From positions 106,768-170,767 of the forward strand of contig CACIWQ010000001.1 in the NCBI GenBank assembly GCA_902590395.1: a DNA stretch of 64,000 nucleotides, written 5' to 3'. This document shows, one piece after another, positions 18,270-28,864 of the stretch. The notes under the pieces are model-generated. The model was not told where the DNA came from. It did no database searches and saw only the letters and a list, made by a program, of their open reading frames with translations. The stretch's first letter is position 1, and each line of letters opens with the position of its first letter. Position numbers and translations under genes: made by a program. The DNA comes from an uncultured Pelagibacteraceae bacterium. Its GTDB lineage: Bacteria > Pseudomonadota > Alphaproteobacteria > Pelagibacterales > Pelagibacteraceae.

Positions 18270-19622
18270 TTAATTAAATCCTAATATTTTTGGTTTTTCA
18301 GTTAGTATGTAAAGGGATCCATTGCTTATTATTGGAGAAGTTGAAATTTCATCTCCAATCTTTTTAATTTCTTCAACTTGTCCTGATGTGGCAGAAGATA
18401 CAATCAAATAACCATTTTTTGTTGCAGCATAAATTTTTCCTGATCCTAATATAAATCCTGATATATTAGTAATACGTTTTCTTTTTTTTAAAGATTTCAA
18501 AATATTAGTTGACCATAAAACTTTTCCAGAAAGTCTATCCAAATTTAAAAAATATCCACTATCTGTTACGATAAAAACATTTTGGCCGTCTATAACAGGC
18601 GTGTTTGTTGAGCCAATATCCTGCTTCCAGTTAAGGTAACCAGTATTTAGATTAAATGAAAAAATTGATGAAGATGTACATAAAATTAAATCGTCATCTT
18701 TAATAATAATATCTGATGATTTAAAAAAATCGGTATTATGATCAAAAGTTGCGTCTGTCGTATTTAAAGACCATTCGACTTGACCACTTTCAGCACGCAC
18801 TTTCAATAAATCTCCTGAAGAGTTTAGCATAAAAAGGTCATTCTTTTTTGAAATAGCTAAGCCTAAAAGACCTTGGGACTTAATAAACGAAGATATAGTA
18901 CGTATATCCCATATTTTATTTCCGTTTTCTGCATCCAAACACAGCAGTCTATTGTCCTGATTAACAACGTAAATTTTATTGTCAAAAATTTTTATATTTG
19001 ATCTAAGTGGGACGCCGTGGTTTTTGATCCAAATTAATTGTCCATTTACAAAATTAATGGCATAAATAAATCCAATATTATCAGCTATATAAATTTTATT
19101 TTCATAAATTGAAAAAGTTAAATTTTTATGTATTTTTTTATAAATTTTTTTATAGATATTTTTTTTCCAATTAACTTTTCCTGTTTGATTTATGCTAAAA
19201 ATATTTCCTGTATCATCAGTTAAGATAATATCATCTTCAAAAAAAAGAGGTTGTGAAAGAACTTTAGTTAAGAAAAACTTATTTTTTCCAATTTTTTTTT
19301 TTAAAAAATTATTATTAGTTCCTGACAAATAAGCATTTCCAGGAGAATTTTGTAGATTTGAACCGGACATTTTCCATGATGAAATATCCTTGGGGTTAGT
19401 TAATTTTGCCCTTTTTGTAGCTATAACTTCTTTTGTATAGATGGCGCTTGAAGAATAAATACTTACAAGATCTATTATTTGTTTTTGCTCTTTTTCTATT
19501 TCAGCTATTCTTTTTTTCTCTTTTTCAGAACCACTCCAAATACCAGTTACATTATCAAACGAACAGCCTGTAAACAAAATATATATATAAAAAAAAATTA
19601 AATATTTTATTTTTTTAATCAT
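18270..19622 (-). CDS. bamB: Outer-membrane assembly lipoprotein BamB (PQQ-like beta-propeller)
   Basis: Accessory lipoprotein of the BAM complex that inserts outer-membrane barrels. The 450 residues start with a hydrophobic signal and lipobox LFTGC (Cys20 predicted to be lipidated). They continue with a series of PQQ-type beta-propeller blades, seen as repeated G.....N..G...W or G.v.W units from about residue 110 to the end. The ATG overlaps the stop of the upstream TPR protein by 8 bases, the usual YfgM-BamB pairing. The GTPase gene der, often next, is absent; convergent purF follows instead. Confidence 0.85.
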   Translation of the reverse strand: MIKKIKYLIFFYIYILFTGCSFDNVTGIWSGSEKEKKRIAEIEKEQKQIIDLVSIYSSSAIYTKEVIATKRAKLTNPKDISSWKMSGSNLQNSPGNAYLSGTNNNFLKKKIGKNKFFLTKVLSQPLFFEDDIILTDDTGNIFSINQTGKVNWKKNIYKKIYKKIHKNLTFSIYENKIYIADNIGFIYAINFVNGQLIWIKNHGVPLRSNIKIFDNKIYVVNQDNRLLCLDAENGNKIWDIRTISSFIKSQGLLGLAISKKNDLFMLNSSGDLLKVRAESGQVEWSLNTTDATFDHNTDFFKSSDIIIKDDDLILCTSSSIFSFNLNTGYLNWKQDIGSTNTPVIDGQNVFIVTDSGYFLNLDRLSGKVLWSTNILKSLKKRKRITNISGFILGSGKIYAATKNGYLIVSSATSGQVEEIKKIGDEISTSPIISNGSLYILTEKPKILGFN

Positions 19623-20262
19623 TTTTGATTAGCATTAGTTGTGATTGAGCATAATCATATAACTTTATATCTAAATTTTTTAAGGATAAGACTTGTAAAT
19701 AATAATTTTTTGCATCTAAATTTTTTTCTTTTGAATAAAAATAGTCTCCAAGTAGCAACAATGCATGGGGCTTCCAAATAGAATCGTTTTTAATTAATGG
19801 ATTTAAAGATTTTGTTAATTCGTTATAGTCTACAAAATCAGATTGGTATAATGCTTTTTTAAAAATAATCAAATTTTTTATTTCTTTATCATATTTATTA
19901 TTTTCTAAAATATGATCAAAAAAACTTAATAGTTCTTTTTGATCAGAAAAAATATTTTCATTAATCATTAAAAAAAGAGATAATGTAGAGTATGTACTAT
20001 CATTAGCCAAAATTATTGTATTTAAAATTTCCTTCGCTTTTTCTTTGCTGCCATTTTTTAAGTAAATTTTAGCTTCTGCGTAATTTTCAGCTAAAAATAT
20101 TTTTTTTTCTTCTTTCGTGTGTAAATAATAAATAATTGAACCAGTAAAAATTAAAGCTACAAAAAAACATGAAAGAATCAAAATTTTATTATCATCATAA
20201 AATTTTTGGAATTTATTTTTTTTTGTTATTACGTATTGGGTCTCGTATAAATTTTCACTCAT
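19615..20262 (-). CDS. YfgM-like membrane-anchored TPR protein
   Basis: Predicted inner-membrane protein with a periplasmic tetratricopeptide-like domain; the family is linked to the SecYEG/periplasmic chaperone network. The 215 residues have a cytoplasmic N-terminus, one transmembrane helix at about 30-48 and helical repeats to the end (AENYAEAKIYLKNGSKEKA, then ALLLLGDYFYSKEKNLDA). Identification rests mainly on this layout and on being immediately upstream of bamB with an 8-base overlap. The exact function in this organism is unproven. Confidence 0.7.
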   Translation of the reverse strand: MSENLYETQYVITKKNKFQKFYDDNKILILSCFFVALIFTGSIIYYLHTKEEKKIFLAENYAEAKIYLKNGSKEKAKEILNTIILANDSTYSTLSLFLMINENIFSDQKELLSFFDHILENNKYDKEIKNLIIFKKALYQSDFVDYNELTKSLNPLIKNDSIWKPHALLLLGDYFYSKEKNLDAKNYYLQVLSLKNLDIKLYDYAQSQLMLIKND

Positions 20263-20275
20263 ATAATTAATCTAC

Positions 20276-21058
20276 TCAAGATTTATATACATTTTGGTAT
20301 GTTGGAAATCTTCTTCTTTTTACATCTTCACAATATTTTTTAACGCTTTTCTCAATAATTTTTCCTACTTTTGAATATTGTTTAACAAATTTTGGTTTAA
20401 TATCGCTTAAACCTATAACATCATCAGTAACCAAAATTTGACCATCACAATACTTTGATGCTCCTATTCCTATGGTAGGTATCGGAATGCTACTAGTAAT
20501 TATTTTTGCTAAACTCTCAATTACACATTCTATTACTATTGCAAAAGCTCCAGATTGCGAAAGTGCTATTGCATCTTTTAAAATTTGTTTTCTCTGACTG
20601 GGAATTTTTCCTTTTAACTTATATCTATTTGATGATTGTGGTAATAATCCTATATGTCCCATTACAGGTATTTTATTTTTTGTAAGGTGCTTAATTATAT
20701 AAGTTAATTTTTTACCACCTTCTAGTTTTATAGCATCACATTTTGTTTCCTTAATTATTTTTTTTGCATTTTTATAAGCCTCATTTTTATTTTTGTAAGT
20801 TTTATAAGGCATGTCAAAAACAACTAAACTTTTTTTTGCATGTTGTTTTACAAACTTGGCATGAAGTATCATTGTTTCCATTTTAACTTCTTTGGTAGTT
20901 TTCATGCCATACAAAACCATACCTAGTGAGTCACCTACTAAAATTATATCGCAGTATTTATCAAGGATTTTTGTAATAGGTTTTGAGTATGCTGTTAAAC
21001 ATGTAATTGGTTTTTTCCCTTTTTTATTTAAAATTTTTTTAATTGTTATTCTTGACAT
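20276..21058 (-). CDS. panB: 3-methyl-2-oxobutanoate hydroxymethyltransferase (ketopantoate synthase)
   Basis: Transfers a hydroxymethyl group from methylene-tetrahydrofolate to 2-ketoisovalerate in pantothenate and CoA synthesis. The 260 residues show the Mg-binding VGDSLGMVLYG region, AIKLEGG, GHIGLLPQS, and the catalytic-region VIECV. It sits between a TPR protein (start overlapping by 20 bases) and the YfgM-like gene (13 bases). panC, its usual partner, is not in the window. Confidence 0.95.
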   Translation of the reverse strand: MSRITIKKILNKKGKKPITCLTAYSKPITKILDKYCDIILVGDSLGMVLYGMKTTKEVKMETMILHAKFVKQHAKKSLVVFDMPYKTYKNKNEAYKNAKKIIKETKCDAIKLEGGKKLTYIIKHLTKNKIPVMGHIGLLPQSSNRYKLKGKIPSQRKQILKDAIALSQSGAFAIVIECVIESLAKIITSSIPIPTIGIGASKYCDGQILVTDDVIGLSDIKPKFVKQYSKVGKIIEKSVKKYCEDVKRRRFPTYQNVYKS

Positions 21059-21488
21059 TTTCAGGAATTAATTTATCTAACTTAGTGCGCATCTCAGATT
21101 CTTTCGAACAAAAAGATTTGCAAACTATATTAAATTTTTCAAGTAACTCTTCAGCTTCGGAATAGTTTGATTGTTTAATTTTTAGCAAGGTTAACATGTA
21201 AATAGCTTCATCATTTTGAGGATTAAGCAGAAGTACATTATTTAAATTAATTTCTTGTTCTTTTTCATTATCCTTATTTCTAAAGATTTTTGCTAAATAT
21301 AAGTATGAGCGCTCATTTTTAGGATTAAATACTATGTCTTTTTCAAAAAAAAATTTAGATTCGTCAAATTCATTCTTTTCAAACAGGGTTTTTCCTTCGT
21401 CAAAATAATCGTCTTTTACAGAAAATGTAACCGTTGTAAAAAGCAAATATATAATTGTAATTTTTAAGAAAAAATAGATTTTATTCAT
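21039..21488 (-). CDS. Secreted TPR-repeat protein of unknown function
   Basis: Not assigned to a named family. Starting at the ATG at 21488, it has 149 residues: a hydrophobic N-terminus (about residues 4-22) that looks like a signal peptide or anchor, then tetratricopeptide-like helical pairs (DEGKTLFEKNEFDESKFF, AYLYLAKIFRN-like, DEAIYMLTLLKI) and a C-terminus with two cysteines close together (CKSFC). An in-frame ATG at 21530 would add 14 residues and hide the signal, so I reject it. The 3' end overlaps panB by 20 bases. Probably a periplasmic interaction scaffold. Confidence 0.6.
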   Translation of the reverse strand: MNKIYFFLKITIIYLLFTTVTFSVKDDYFDEGKTLFEKNEFDESKFFFEKDIVFNPKNERSYLYLAKIFRNKDNEKEQEINLNNVLLLNPQNDEAIYMLTLLKIKQSNYSEAEELLEKFNIVCKSFCSKESEMRTKLDKLIPENVKNNN

Positions 21489-21553
21489 AATCATAATTCG
21501 AAATTTGATAGATAATACATTATGTATCATACTTTATAAAAGTTAAATTATTT

Positions 21554-22162
21554 TTAAAGAACTCCTTTACAATAAATATAAATTTCTTTGGACTCTTTTT
21601 TGCTAGACGAAGGTTTGTATTTAACTACTTTTTTAAAGCATTTGTTAGCTTTTTCATTAATTTCAGCAAATATAGATCCCATAAACAGCTTTGATAAAAA
21701 TACTCCATCATTATGCAAAATATTTCTAGCAAGATCCATTGCTTTTAAACAAAGTTCCCCAGTATTATAAGAATCAAGATTTTTATTACCCGTAGTATTT
21801 GTTGCCATATCAGACAAAACTACATCAATTTTACTAAAATATTTTTTTATTTTCTCTTGGATCTCATTTTCAGAAAAATCTCCTTTTATAAAATCGATAT
21901 TATTAATTTTGTCCATTGGTTGAATATCGATAGCTAAAATTTTTCCTTTGTTTATTTCTTTTTTAGCTACTTGAGACCAACCTCCAGGAGAAGATCCCAA
22001 ATCTAATAAATTGGTGTTGTTTCTTAAAAACTTAAATTTTTTATTCATTTCAATTAACTTGAATGCTGATCTTGATCTATAACCATAAATTTTTGATTTT
22101 ATAAAAAAAGGATCTCTTTTTTTTTTGTTGAGCCAGTCTTTTGAAATTTTATTTTTTTTCAA
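21554..22162 (-). CDS. rlmE: 23S rRNA (uridine2552-2'-O)-methyltransferase RlmE/FtsJ
   Basis: Methylates the 2'-O of U2552 in the 23S rRNA A-loop during late large-subunit assembly. The 202 residues show the RSRSAFKL segment with its catalytic lysine, SAM-binding LDLGSSPGGWSQVA, and VLSDMATNTTG with the catalytic aspartate. It lies 15 bases downstream of pssA in the same run, with 65 bases between its stop and the next TPR gene. Confidence 0.95.
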   Translation of the reverse strand: MKKNKISKDWLNKKKRDPFFIKSKIYGYRSRSAFKLIEMNKKFKFLRNNTNLLDLGSSPGGWSQVAKKEINKGKILAIDIQPMDKINNIDFIKGDFSENEIQEKIKKYFSKIDVVLSDMATNTTGNKNLDSYNTGELCLKAMDLARNILHNDGVFLSKLFMGSIFAEINEKANKCFKKVVKYKPSSSKKESKEIYIYCKGVL

Positions 22163-22177
22163 TTAATTATTTTAATT

Positions 22178-22975
22178 TTATAAAATATCTTCTACTTCTT
22201 CTTCTTCTTCAGTATTTATTTTTACTTCTTTATTTTTTTTATTATAATGGAAATAGCTTATCGGAATTAATATTATATAAACTAAGCCGCTTAAAAATAA
22301 TGTTTCGAAGGTATAAAAAATTAAAAGACTTACATAAACTCCAATACCTAATAATAAAAATATAGCTAGGTTTCTTGGTATTACAATTCTTTTTAAAGAA
22401 TAGGTTGGAATTTTACTAACCATCAAAATAGACGTTAACAAAATTGCGATAGAGCTTAAAACAGCATAGTTTTCAAATTGAATTAAGCCGCTTAAATTTA
22501 ATATAAGCGGAAGTAATACTAAACCAGCGGCTGCAGGAGACGGAACCCCTTCAAAAAAATTTATTTTCCATGGTTCGTTTTCTTCGATAACTGTAAGATT
22601 AAATCTAGCAAGACGAAGTGCGCAGCATACTGCATAAATTAAAACTAGCATCCACCCTAAATTTCCAATTTCATTTAAAGCCCAGAAATACATTATAAAA
22701 CCTGGCGCAACTCCAAAACTAATCACGTCGGTAAGTGAATCTAATTCTTTTCCTACTTTAGATGCACCTTTTATCAAACGAGCCACTCTACCATCTAAAG
22801 TATCAAGTATTGCTGCAAAGCCAATTGCAATTATTGCCATAGCGTAATTTGTGTCTAGAGCAAACTTTATAGAGCTTAACCCCAAACAAACACCAAATAT
22901 TGTTAAAGTATTTGGTAACAATGATCTGGAATTTTTTTTAGAAATAAGTTTAAATTCTTTTTTGTTTTCAAGCAT
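22178..22975 (-). CDS. pssA: CDP-diacylglycerol-serine O-phosphatidyltransferase
   Basis: Makes phosphatidylserine, precursor of phosphatidylethanolamine, in the inner membrane. The 265 residues have the CDP-alcohol phosphatidyltransferase motif D-G-x2-A-R-x8-G-x3-D-x3-D, seen as DGRVAR...GKELDSLTD, with about seven hydrophobic segments. I use the ATG at 22975 (MLENKKEF), 4 bases after the psd stop; the longer start at 23014 lies inside psd. The C-terminus ends in an acidic run of glutamates. Together with psd it makes up the PE pathway. Confidence 0.93.
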   Translation of the reverse strand: MLENKKEFKLISKKNSRSLLPNTLTIFGVCLGLSSIKFALDTNYAMAIIAIGFAAILDTLDGRVARLIKGASKVGKELDSLTDVISFGVAPGFIMYFWALNEIGNLGWMLVLIYAVCCALRLARFNLTVIEENEPWKINFFEGVPSPAAAGLVLLPLILNLSGLIQFENYAVLSSIAILLTSILMVSKIPTYSLKRIVIPRNLAIFLLLGIGVYVSLLIFYTFETLFLSGLVYIILIPISYFHYNKKNKEVKINTEEEEEVEDIL

Positions 22976-22979
22976 ACTT

Positions 22980-23630
22980 TTATTTTTTAAATGCAAGCAA
23001 GGTTTCTCCTGCAACTGTATTTTGTCCTTTACATACTAATAGATTATAATTTTCAAAATATAAATCAACTCTGCTACCAAATCTAATTATACCAAATCTG
23101 TCTCCTTGGTTAATTGTGTCACCCTCTTTCGCATCACAAACTATTCTTCTTGCAATCAGACCTGCTATTTGAACAACCACTAATTCTTCCCCCTTTAAAT
23201 TTTTGTATTTTAAATAATTTCTCTCATTTTCTTCGCTAGCCTTATCAAGAGTTGCGTTTATATATTTTCCGGGTTTGTAAAATATTTCTGATATTGTCCC
23301 GCTACAAGGTATTCTGTTTACATGACAACAAAGGACATCCATAAAAATACTTATTCTGGTAAATTTTTTTCCTTCCAAGCCTAATTCTTTGGGGCCATTT
23401 GCTTCTACTATTTGTGTTATTTTTCCATCTGCTGGACTAACTAAGTAGTTTTCATCCTTAATGGGAAATCTTTCAGGATCCCTAAAAAAATAGTAAACCC
23501 ATATCGTAATAATTAAACTTAGCAAACCTAAGTAGTTATTAAATAATAACAGGACAAATGTTGTTACAGCAGCTATACCAACAAATCTATATCCTTCCTT
23601 ATGAAGTTTTTGGACTATAAAATCTAGCAT
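22980..23630 (-). CDS. psd: Phosphatidylserine decarboxylase proenzyme (short form)
   Basis: Decarboxylates phosphatidylserine to phosphatidylethanolamine. The 216-residue protein is the short class of the family. Self-cleavage between G185 and S186 in RFGSRVDLYF would create the pyruvoyl group on Ser186. Two hydrophobic segments near residues 16-32 and 34-48 anchor it in the membrane, and VSPADGK and CCHVNRIP are conserved. It heads the minus-strand run psd-pssA-rlmE-TPR-panB-YfgM-bamB and is divergent from icd. Confidence 0.94.
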   Translation of the reverse strand: MLDFIVQKLHKEGYRFVGIAAVTTFVLLLFNNYLGLLSLIITIWVYYFFRDPERFPIKDENYLVSPADGKITQIVEANGPKELGLEGKKFTRISIFMDVLCCHVNRIPCSGTISEIFYKPGKYINATLDKASEENERNYLKYKNLKGEELVVVQIAGLIARRIVCDAKEGDTINQGDRFGIIRFGSRVDLYFENYNLLVCKGQNTVAGETLLAFKK

Positions 23631-23704
23631 AATTAAAAACTTTGTAATTTTAAGTTAATATGTATATTTAAGAATTTAATTCAATTAATAAAAAATTAAA
23701 ATTA

Positions 23705-24919
23705 ATGGCCAAAATTAAAGTAAAAAACCCAATTGTTGAGCTAGATGGTGATGAAATGACCAGGATAATATGGGATTTTATTAAAAAAAAACTAATTTTT
23801 CCATATTTGGATATTGATATTAAATATTATGACCTCGGCATCAAAAGTCGCGACAAAACTTCTGACAAAATTACCATAGAGAGCGCTAACGCTATAAAAA
23901 AAATTGGAGTTGGTATTAAATGCGCAACAATCACCCCGGACGAAAACCGAGTAGAAGAATTTAAATTGAAAAAAATGTGGAGATCTCCAAATGGAACGAT
24001 TAGAAATATTTTGGGTGGAACTGTTTTTCGTGAGCCGATAATTTGTAAAAATATTCCAAAATTAGTTCCGAGTTGGACAAACCCTATCGTAATCGGAAGA
24101 CATGCATTTGGCGATCAATACAGAGCTACGGATTTTAAAGTTCCAGGCAAAGGCAAGTTAGAAATGAAATGGACCTCAGAAGATGGTAAAGAAAAAAAAG
24201 AATTTGAAGTTTTTAACTTTAATGGTCCTGGCGTTGCACTATCAATGTACAATTTAGATCAATCAATTACAGATTTTGCTAGAGCGTGTATGAACTATGG
24301 GCTTAACAGAAAATGGCCTGTTTATCTTTCTACAAAAAATACAATTTTAAAAAGCTACGATGGAAGATTTAAAGATCTTTTTCAAGAAGTTTATGAAAAA
24401 GAATTCAAAAAAAAATTTGATGAAAGATCTATTACATACGAACATAGACTTATAGACGATATGGTAGCTTGTGCGCTTAAATGGAATGGAAATTACATAT
24501 GGGCCTGTAAAAATTATGACGGAGATGTTCAGTCAGATACAATTGCTCAAGGTTTTGGTTCACTTGGATTAATGACTAGTGTTTTAATGTCACCTGACGG
24601 TAAAATCATGGAATCTGAAGCGGCACATGGTACGGTAACTAGACATTATAGATTACACCAGGAAGGTAAGGAAACTTCAACTAATCCTATAGCTTCTATT
24701 TTTGCATGGGCTCGTGGTTTGTATCATAGAGGAAAATTAGATGACAATGAAGATTTAAAGAAGTTTGTCAAAACTTTAGAAAAAGTTTGTGTACAAACTG
24801 TTGAGAAGGGCTCTATGACCAAAGACTTGGCAGTGCTAGTTGGTAAAAATCAAAAATACTTAACCACAAATCAATTTTTAGAAGTAATAGATTCTAATTT
24901 AAAAAAAAGTCTTAATTAA
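23705..24919 (+). CDS. icd: NADP-dependent isocitrate dehydrogenase (eukaryotic-like type)
   Basis: Oxidative decarboxylation of isocitrate to 2-oxoglutarate in the TCA cycle, making NADPH. The 404 residues match the eukaryotic-like subgroup: [17 protein letters not shown] near the start, [19 protein letters not shown] (substrate-binding serine and arginines), and the NADP region [11 protein letters not shown] near 310-320. This form is usual in alphaproteobacteria, unlike the E. coli type. A 74-base spacer separates it from divergent psd, and its last 8 bases overlap the alaS end on the other strand. Confidence 0.96.
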   Translation: MAKIKVKNPIVELDGDEMTRIIWDFIKKKLIFPYLDIDIKYYDLGIKSRDKTSDKITIESANAIKKIGVGIKCATITPDENRVEEFKLKKMWRSPNGTIRNILGGTVFREPIICKNIPKLVPSWTNPIVIGRHAFGDQYRATDFKVPGKGKLEMKWTSEDGKEKKEFEVFNFNGPGVALSMYNLDQSITDFARACMNYGLNRKWPVYLSTKNTILKSYDGRFKDLFQEVYEKEFKKKFDERSITYEHRLIDDMVACALKWNGNYIWACKNYDGDVQSDTIAQGFGSLGLMTSVLMSPDGKIMESEAAHGTVTRHYRLHQEGKETSTNPIASIFAWARGLYHRGKLDDNEDLKKFVKTLEKVCVQTVEKGSMTKDLAVLVGKNQKYLTTNQFLEVIDSNLKKSLN

Positions 24920-27587
24920 TTTTTTTACTTACAGCGTTAAAAGCATCTTCAATTTTATCTTTGTTATATCCACCTGCTTGTGCAAAGTCTTTTCTGCCTC
25001 CACCACCCTTGCCACCAATAACTTCTGAAGCAATTTTTACAAGTGAAACAGCATCATATTTTTTTGTTAATTCATTAGTTATTCCAACAGCAACACCAAC
25101 CTTATCTTCAAAAGTAGAAAACCCAACCACAATACCTTCCTTAATTTCTTTTTTACTTTGGTCCACTATATTTCTTAGTTCTTTTGATGGAAAGTCAGTA
25201 AGAACTTGATGCCTTAAAGTAAATGATCCCATTTTTTTATCCTTAATAATATTCTTATTTTTGTCTTTAATTATGTTTTGAATTTTTATTTTATCTAACT
25301 GCTTGTTTAAATTTTTGATATTTTCAGATAGATCAGAATCTTCTTTATAATCTGGCTTGGCTTTATATTTTGATAATTCTTTCTTAATTAAATCCAATTG
25401 TTCTTTTAAATTTTTTTCTTTTAAAGAAGCATCTTTTTTTAATGATTTTTCATAATCCTCTAATTGCTTATCTCGTAAAGCTTCTACTCTTCTAACTCCG
25501 GCAGCAATTGAGGATTGACTAACAATTTTAAATTTTCCAATATCTTTTGTATTTTTTACATGCGTACCGCCACAAAGCTCAGTGGAAAAATATTCGCCGT
25601 TTTCTTTACCCATGGATAAAACCCTAACTTCTTCTCCGTATTTTTCACCAAACATAGCCAGGGCACCCTTTGCTACGGCTTCTTTTGGGGTCATAATTCT
25701 AGTTTTAACATCAGCAGCTGTACTTACCATTTCATTTACATATTTCTCAATTTTTTCTATTTCCTTTTTTTCAATGGGTTTATTGTGACTAAAATCAAAC
25801 CTAAGTTTTTCAGGACTAACCAATGATCCTTTTTGAGTAACATGTTTGCCAAGAGTTCTTCGTAAAGCTTCATGGAGTAAATGTGTAGCAGAATGATAAG
25901 CTCTAGCATTATTTCTTCTATTAACATCGATTTCTAGATTTACAGTTTCATTAACTTTTAAAGATCCTTTTTTAACTTTTCCATAATGAACATGAAGATC
26001 TTCCATTTTTTTTTGAGTATCTTTAATAAAAATTTCACAACTATTAGAAGAAATTATTCCCTGATCGCCGACTTGACCTCCGGATTCAGCATAAAATGGT
26101 GTTTGGTTAGTTATTATTTCAACTTCATCACCTGTTTTTACTTCGTTAACAAAATCTTTACCTATTGATAATTTAAGTATAACTCCTTCCAATTTATTAA
26201 ACTCATATCCTAAAAATTCTGTAGGTTTGAGATGCTCTCTAACTTTAAACCATTTTTTTTCTAATGATTTATCACCAGATCCTTTCCAGTTAGCTCTTGC
26301 TAGCTTTTTGCTTTTTTCCATTTCTCTGTCAAAACCAGCATTATCAATTTTTATATTTTTATTTTTTAAAATATCTGCAGTAAGATCTAGTGGAAATCCA
26401 TAAGTGTCGTATAATTTAAAAGCAACTTCACCGGGAAAAGAATTATTTTTTACTTTATTTAAATTTTCATTCAAAATTTCTATTCCTCTTTTGAGTAACG
26501 ATGAAAATTTTTCTTCTTCAGTTTTTAATGTCTCAGTAATTAAAGGCTCTGACATCTTTAGTTCTGGATAAGAGTCAGACATTTCTTTAATCAAAGTTGG
26601 TATCATTTTGTAAAAAATTGGTTCTCTGCTTCCCAAAGTGTGTGAATGTCTCATGCCTCTTCTCATTATTCTTCTCAGGACATATCCTCTGCCTTCATTT
26701 GAAGGTAAAACTCCTTCTGCAATCAAAAATGCACTAGCTCGAAGATGATCTGCTATAACTCTATGACTAGATATATTTTCTGTAGTTACTTTCGTTTTAG
26801 TCAAATTTGAAGAAGCTTCGATTAAAGTTTTAAAATGATCCGTTGCATAATTATCATGTGTCCCTTGAAGTAACGCTGAAATTCTTTCTAAACCCATTCC
26901 AGTATCAACTGATGGTTTAGGAAGATTTATTCTTTTATCTTTTGAAATCTGTTCAAATTGCATAAATACTAGATTCCATATTTCTATAAAACGATCTCCG
27001 TCTTGATCTTTGCTCCCTGGGGGCCCGCCTTTTAGATGATCTCCATGATCATAAAATATTTCAGAACATGGGCCGCATGGACCTAAATCTCCCATTGACC
27101 AAAAATTATCACTTGTGGATATTTTGTAAATTCTACTTTCTGGTAGACCAGCAATTTTTTTCCATAGATCAAAAGCTTCTTTATCTTCTGAAAATACGCT
27201 CACACAAAGTTTATCTTTTGATATTTTAAATTCTTTAGTTATTAGGTTCCACGCTAATTCAATTGCAACATCTTTAAAATAATCACCGAATGAAAAATTT
27301 CCTAACATTTCAAAAAATGTATGATGTCTTGGTGTATAACCTACGTTTTCTAGATCATTATGTTTACCGCCAGCTCTAACACATTTTTGAGAAGTGACTG
27401 CTCTATTATAATTTCTTTTTTCAAGACCTGTAAAAACATTTTTAAACTGAACCATTCCAGAATTAGTAAACATTAAAGTTGGATCATTGCTTGGCACTAA
27501 GTTGCTTGATTCAACTATCTTATGTTTCTTATCTGAAAAGTAATTTAAAAATGATTTTCTCACATTTTTTAATGTTTTTTCAGCCAT
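24912..27587 (-). CDS. alaS: Alanyl-tRNA synthetase
   Basis: Charges tRNA-Ala and edits mischarged serine or glycine. The 891 residues contain the class II catalytic core ([15 protein letters not shown], motif 2 around [17 protein letters not shown]), the editing domain with the zinc ligands [12 protein letters not shown] and CGGTH, and a C-terminal DHHA1 domain ending in [16 protein letters not shown]. All are typical. It lies beyond the recA terminator on the same strand. Confidence 0.97.
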   Translation of the reverse strand: MAEKTLKNVRKSFLNYFSDKKHKIVESSNLVPSNDPTLMFTNSGMVQFKNVFTGLEKRNYNRAVTSQKCVRAGGKHNDLENVGYTPRHHTFFEMLGNFSFGDYFKDVAIELAWNLITKEFKISKDKLCVSVFSEDKEAFDLWKKIAGLPESRIYKISTSDNFWSMGDLGPCGPCSEIFYDHGDHLKGGPPGSKDQDGDRFIEIWNLVFMQFEQISKDKRINLPKPSVDTGMGLERISALLQGTHDNYATDHFKTLIEASSNLTKTKVTTENISSHRVIADHLRASAFLIAEGVLPSNEGRGYVLRRIMRRGMRHSHTLGSREPIFYKMIPTLIKEMSDSYPELKMSEPLITETLKTEEEKFSSLLKRGIEILNENLNKVKNNSFPGEVAFKLYDTYGFPLDLTADILKNKNIKIDNAGFDREMEKSKKLARANWKGSGDKSLEKKWFKVREHLKPTEFLGYEFNKLEGVILKLSIGKDFVNEVKTGDEVEIITNQTPFYAESGGQVGDQGIISSNSCEIFIKDTQKKMEDLHVHYGKVKKGSLKVNETVNLEIDVNRRNNARAYHSATHLLHEALRRTLGKHVTQKGSLVSPEKLRFDFSHNKPIEKKEIEKIEKYVNEMVSTAADVKTRIMTPKEAVAKGALAMFGEKYGEEVRVLSMGKENGEYFSTELCGGTHVKNTKDIGKFKIVSQSSIAAGVRRVEALRDKQLEDYEKSLKKDASLKEKNLKEQLDLIKKELSKYKAKPDYKEDSDLSENIKNLNKQLDKIKIQNIIKDKNKNIIKDKKMGSFTLRHQVLTDFPSKELRNIVDQSKKEIKEGIVVGFSTFEDKVGVAVGITNELTKKYDAVSLVKIASEVIGGKGGGGRKDFAQAGGYNKDKIEDAFNAVSKKIN

Positions 27588-27629
27588 CTATCTTATAAAT
27601 ACAGTTTTTTATAATGATGTCTAGACGGG

Positions 27630-27659
27630 AAGAAAGGCGCCTAAATTGGCGCCTTTCTT
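27630..27659 (-). terminator. Strong Rho-independent terminator of recA
   Basis: A perfect 12-base stem, AAGAAAGGCGCC (27630-27641) with GGCGCCTTTCTT (27648-27659) around a 6-base loop, lies 24 bases after the recA stop. Its GGCGCC core stands out in very AT-rich DNA. Read on the minus strand, the 3' arm ends in a pyrimidine-rich CUUUCUU. It separates recA from alaS and is the clearest terminator in the window. Confidence 0.85.
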
Positions 27660-27682
27660 AAGAGAGTGATGAGCTTAACTAT

Positions 27683-28777
27683 TTAATCTTTTTTGGGATT
27701 ATCTGTTTTTACTACTGGATTTCCTTCAATTTTCTTAGAAATTAAACCAGCTTTGGTCCTAATAGCCATTTCGATTTCTGCAGCAATTTTAGGATTTGTT
27801 TCAAGGAAAATTTTGGCATTTTCTCTTCCTTGACCAATTTTTTCACCTTTGTAAGCATACCATGCACCGGATTTTTCCACTACATCGGCTTTTGCACCCA
27901 GGTCTATTAATTCACCTGACTTACTTATTCCTTTGCCGTACATAAGATCAAATTCAACGACTTTGAATGGAGGCGAAACTTTATTTTTAACTACCTTTAC
28001 TCTTGTTGAGTTACCAATAATTTGTTCTTTTTCCTTAATCGCTCCTATTCTCCTGATGTCCATTCTAACTGAAGAATAAAATTTTAATGCGTTACCTCCT
28101 GATGTAGTTTCGGGATTTCCAAACATAATTCCAATCTTCATTCTAATTTGGTTAATAAAAATAACCATAGTATTAGTTTTTGCTATTGAGCTAGTCAATT
28201 TTCTAAGAGCTTGACTCATCAATCTAGACTGTAAGCCCACATGATGATCTCCCATCTCACCTTCTAGCTCTGCTCTTGGCGTTAAAGCAGCTACTGAATC
28301 AACCACTAAAACTGAAATAGATCCAGATTTAATTAATGTATCTGCTATCTCTAGCGCCTGTTCGCCTGTATCTGGCTGAGAAATTAAAAGTTCTTCTGTT
28401 TTAACACCTAATTTTTTTGCATAAACAGGGTCTAACGCATGTTCAGCATCAACAAACCCGCAAATTCCACCAACTTTTTGAGCTTCTGCTACTACCTGCA
28501 ACGCTAGTGTTGTTTTTCCAGATGATTCTGGACCATAAATTTCTACGATTCTTCCTTTTGGTAGCCCCCCTATTCCAAGAGCTAAATCTAAACTTAAAGA
28601 TCCTGTTGAAATAGACTCGATGTCCAAGGCAGTTTTTTGGCCAAGTTTCATTACTGAGCCTTTTCCAAAATTGTCGTCTATTTGACTTATAGCTGCTTCC
28701 AAAGCTTTAGCTTTTTCTTTACTTTCTACTTCTTGATTTTTGCCTGATTTTACTATTTTTAAGTTATTTTTAGTCAT
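27683..28777 (-). CDS. recA: Recombinase RecA
   Basis: Strand-exchange ATPase for homologous recombination and coprotease for LexA and UmuD. The 364 residues have Walker [10 protein letters not shown] at 82-90, Walker B-type [11 protein letters not shown], the mobile-loop region [22 protein letters not shown] in part, and FINQIR. The C-terminal tail is lysine-rich rather than strongly acidic. It has an AAAGG ribosome-binding site, its own terminator downstream and a near-consensus SOS box upstream, so it is probably transcribed alone and damage-inducible. Confidence 0.97.
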   Translation of the reverse strand: MTKNNLKIVKSGKNQEVESKEKAKALEAAISQIDDNFGKGSVMKLGQKTALDIESISTGSLSLDLALGIGGLPKGRIVEIYGPESSGKTTLALQVVAEAQKVGGICGFVDAEHALDPVYAKKLGVKTEELLISQPDTGEQALEIADTLIKSGSISVLVVDSVAALTPRAELEGEMGDHHVGLQSRLMSQALRKLTSSIAKTNTMVIFINQIRMKIGIMFGNPETTSGGNALKFYSSVRMDIRRIGAIKEKEQIIGNSTRVKVVKNKVSPPFKVVEFDLMYGKGISKSGELIDLGAKADVVEKSGAWYAYKGEKIGQGRENAKIFLETNPKIAAEIEMAIRTKAGLISKKIEGNPVVKTDNPKKD

Positions 28778-28810
28778 AATTTACCTTTTTTTTTAAAATT
28801 TATTTAACGA

Positions 28811-28840
28811 ATCATACTTACAAATGTACACATTTTGTTC
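28811..28840 (-). promoter_or_regulatory. recA promoter with near-consensus LexA (SOS) box
   Basis: On the minus strand, GAAC-AAAATGT-GTAC (28840 to 28826) matches 7 of 8 positions of the alphaproteobacterial LexA box GAAC-N7-GAAC. Ten bases further downstream is a good -10 hexamer, TATGAT (28816 to 28811), placing the box in the spacer/-35 zone where a repressor would block RNA polymerase. The recA ATG is at 28777. The box is supported by the perfect match at umuDC. Confidence 0.55.
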
Positions 28841-28864
28841 TTTTTATCAATAGTTAATAAAATG

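Noticed and set aside
24961-26168. Plus-strand open frames opposite alaS
   Set aside because: They are complementary to conserved alaS motifs and show no plausible protein features.
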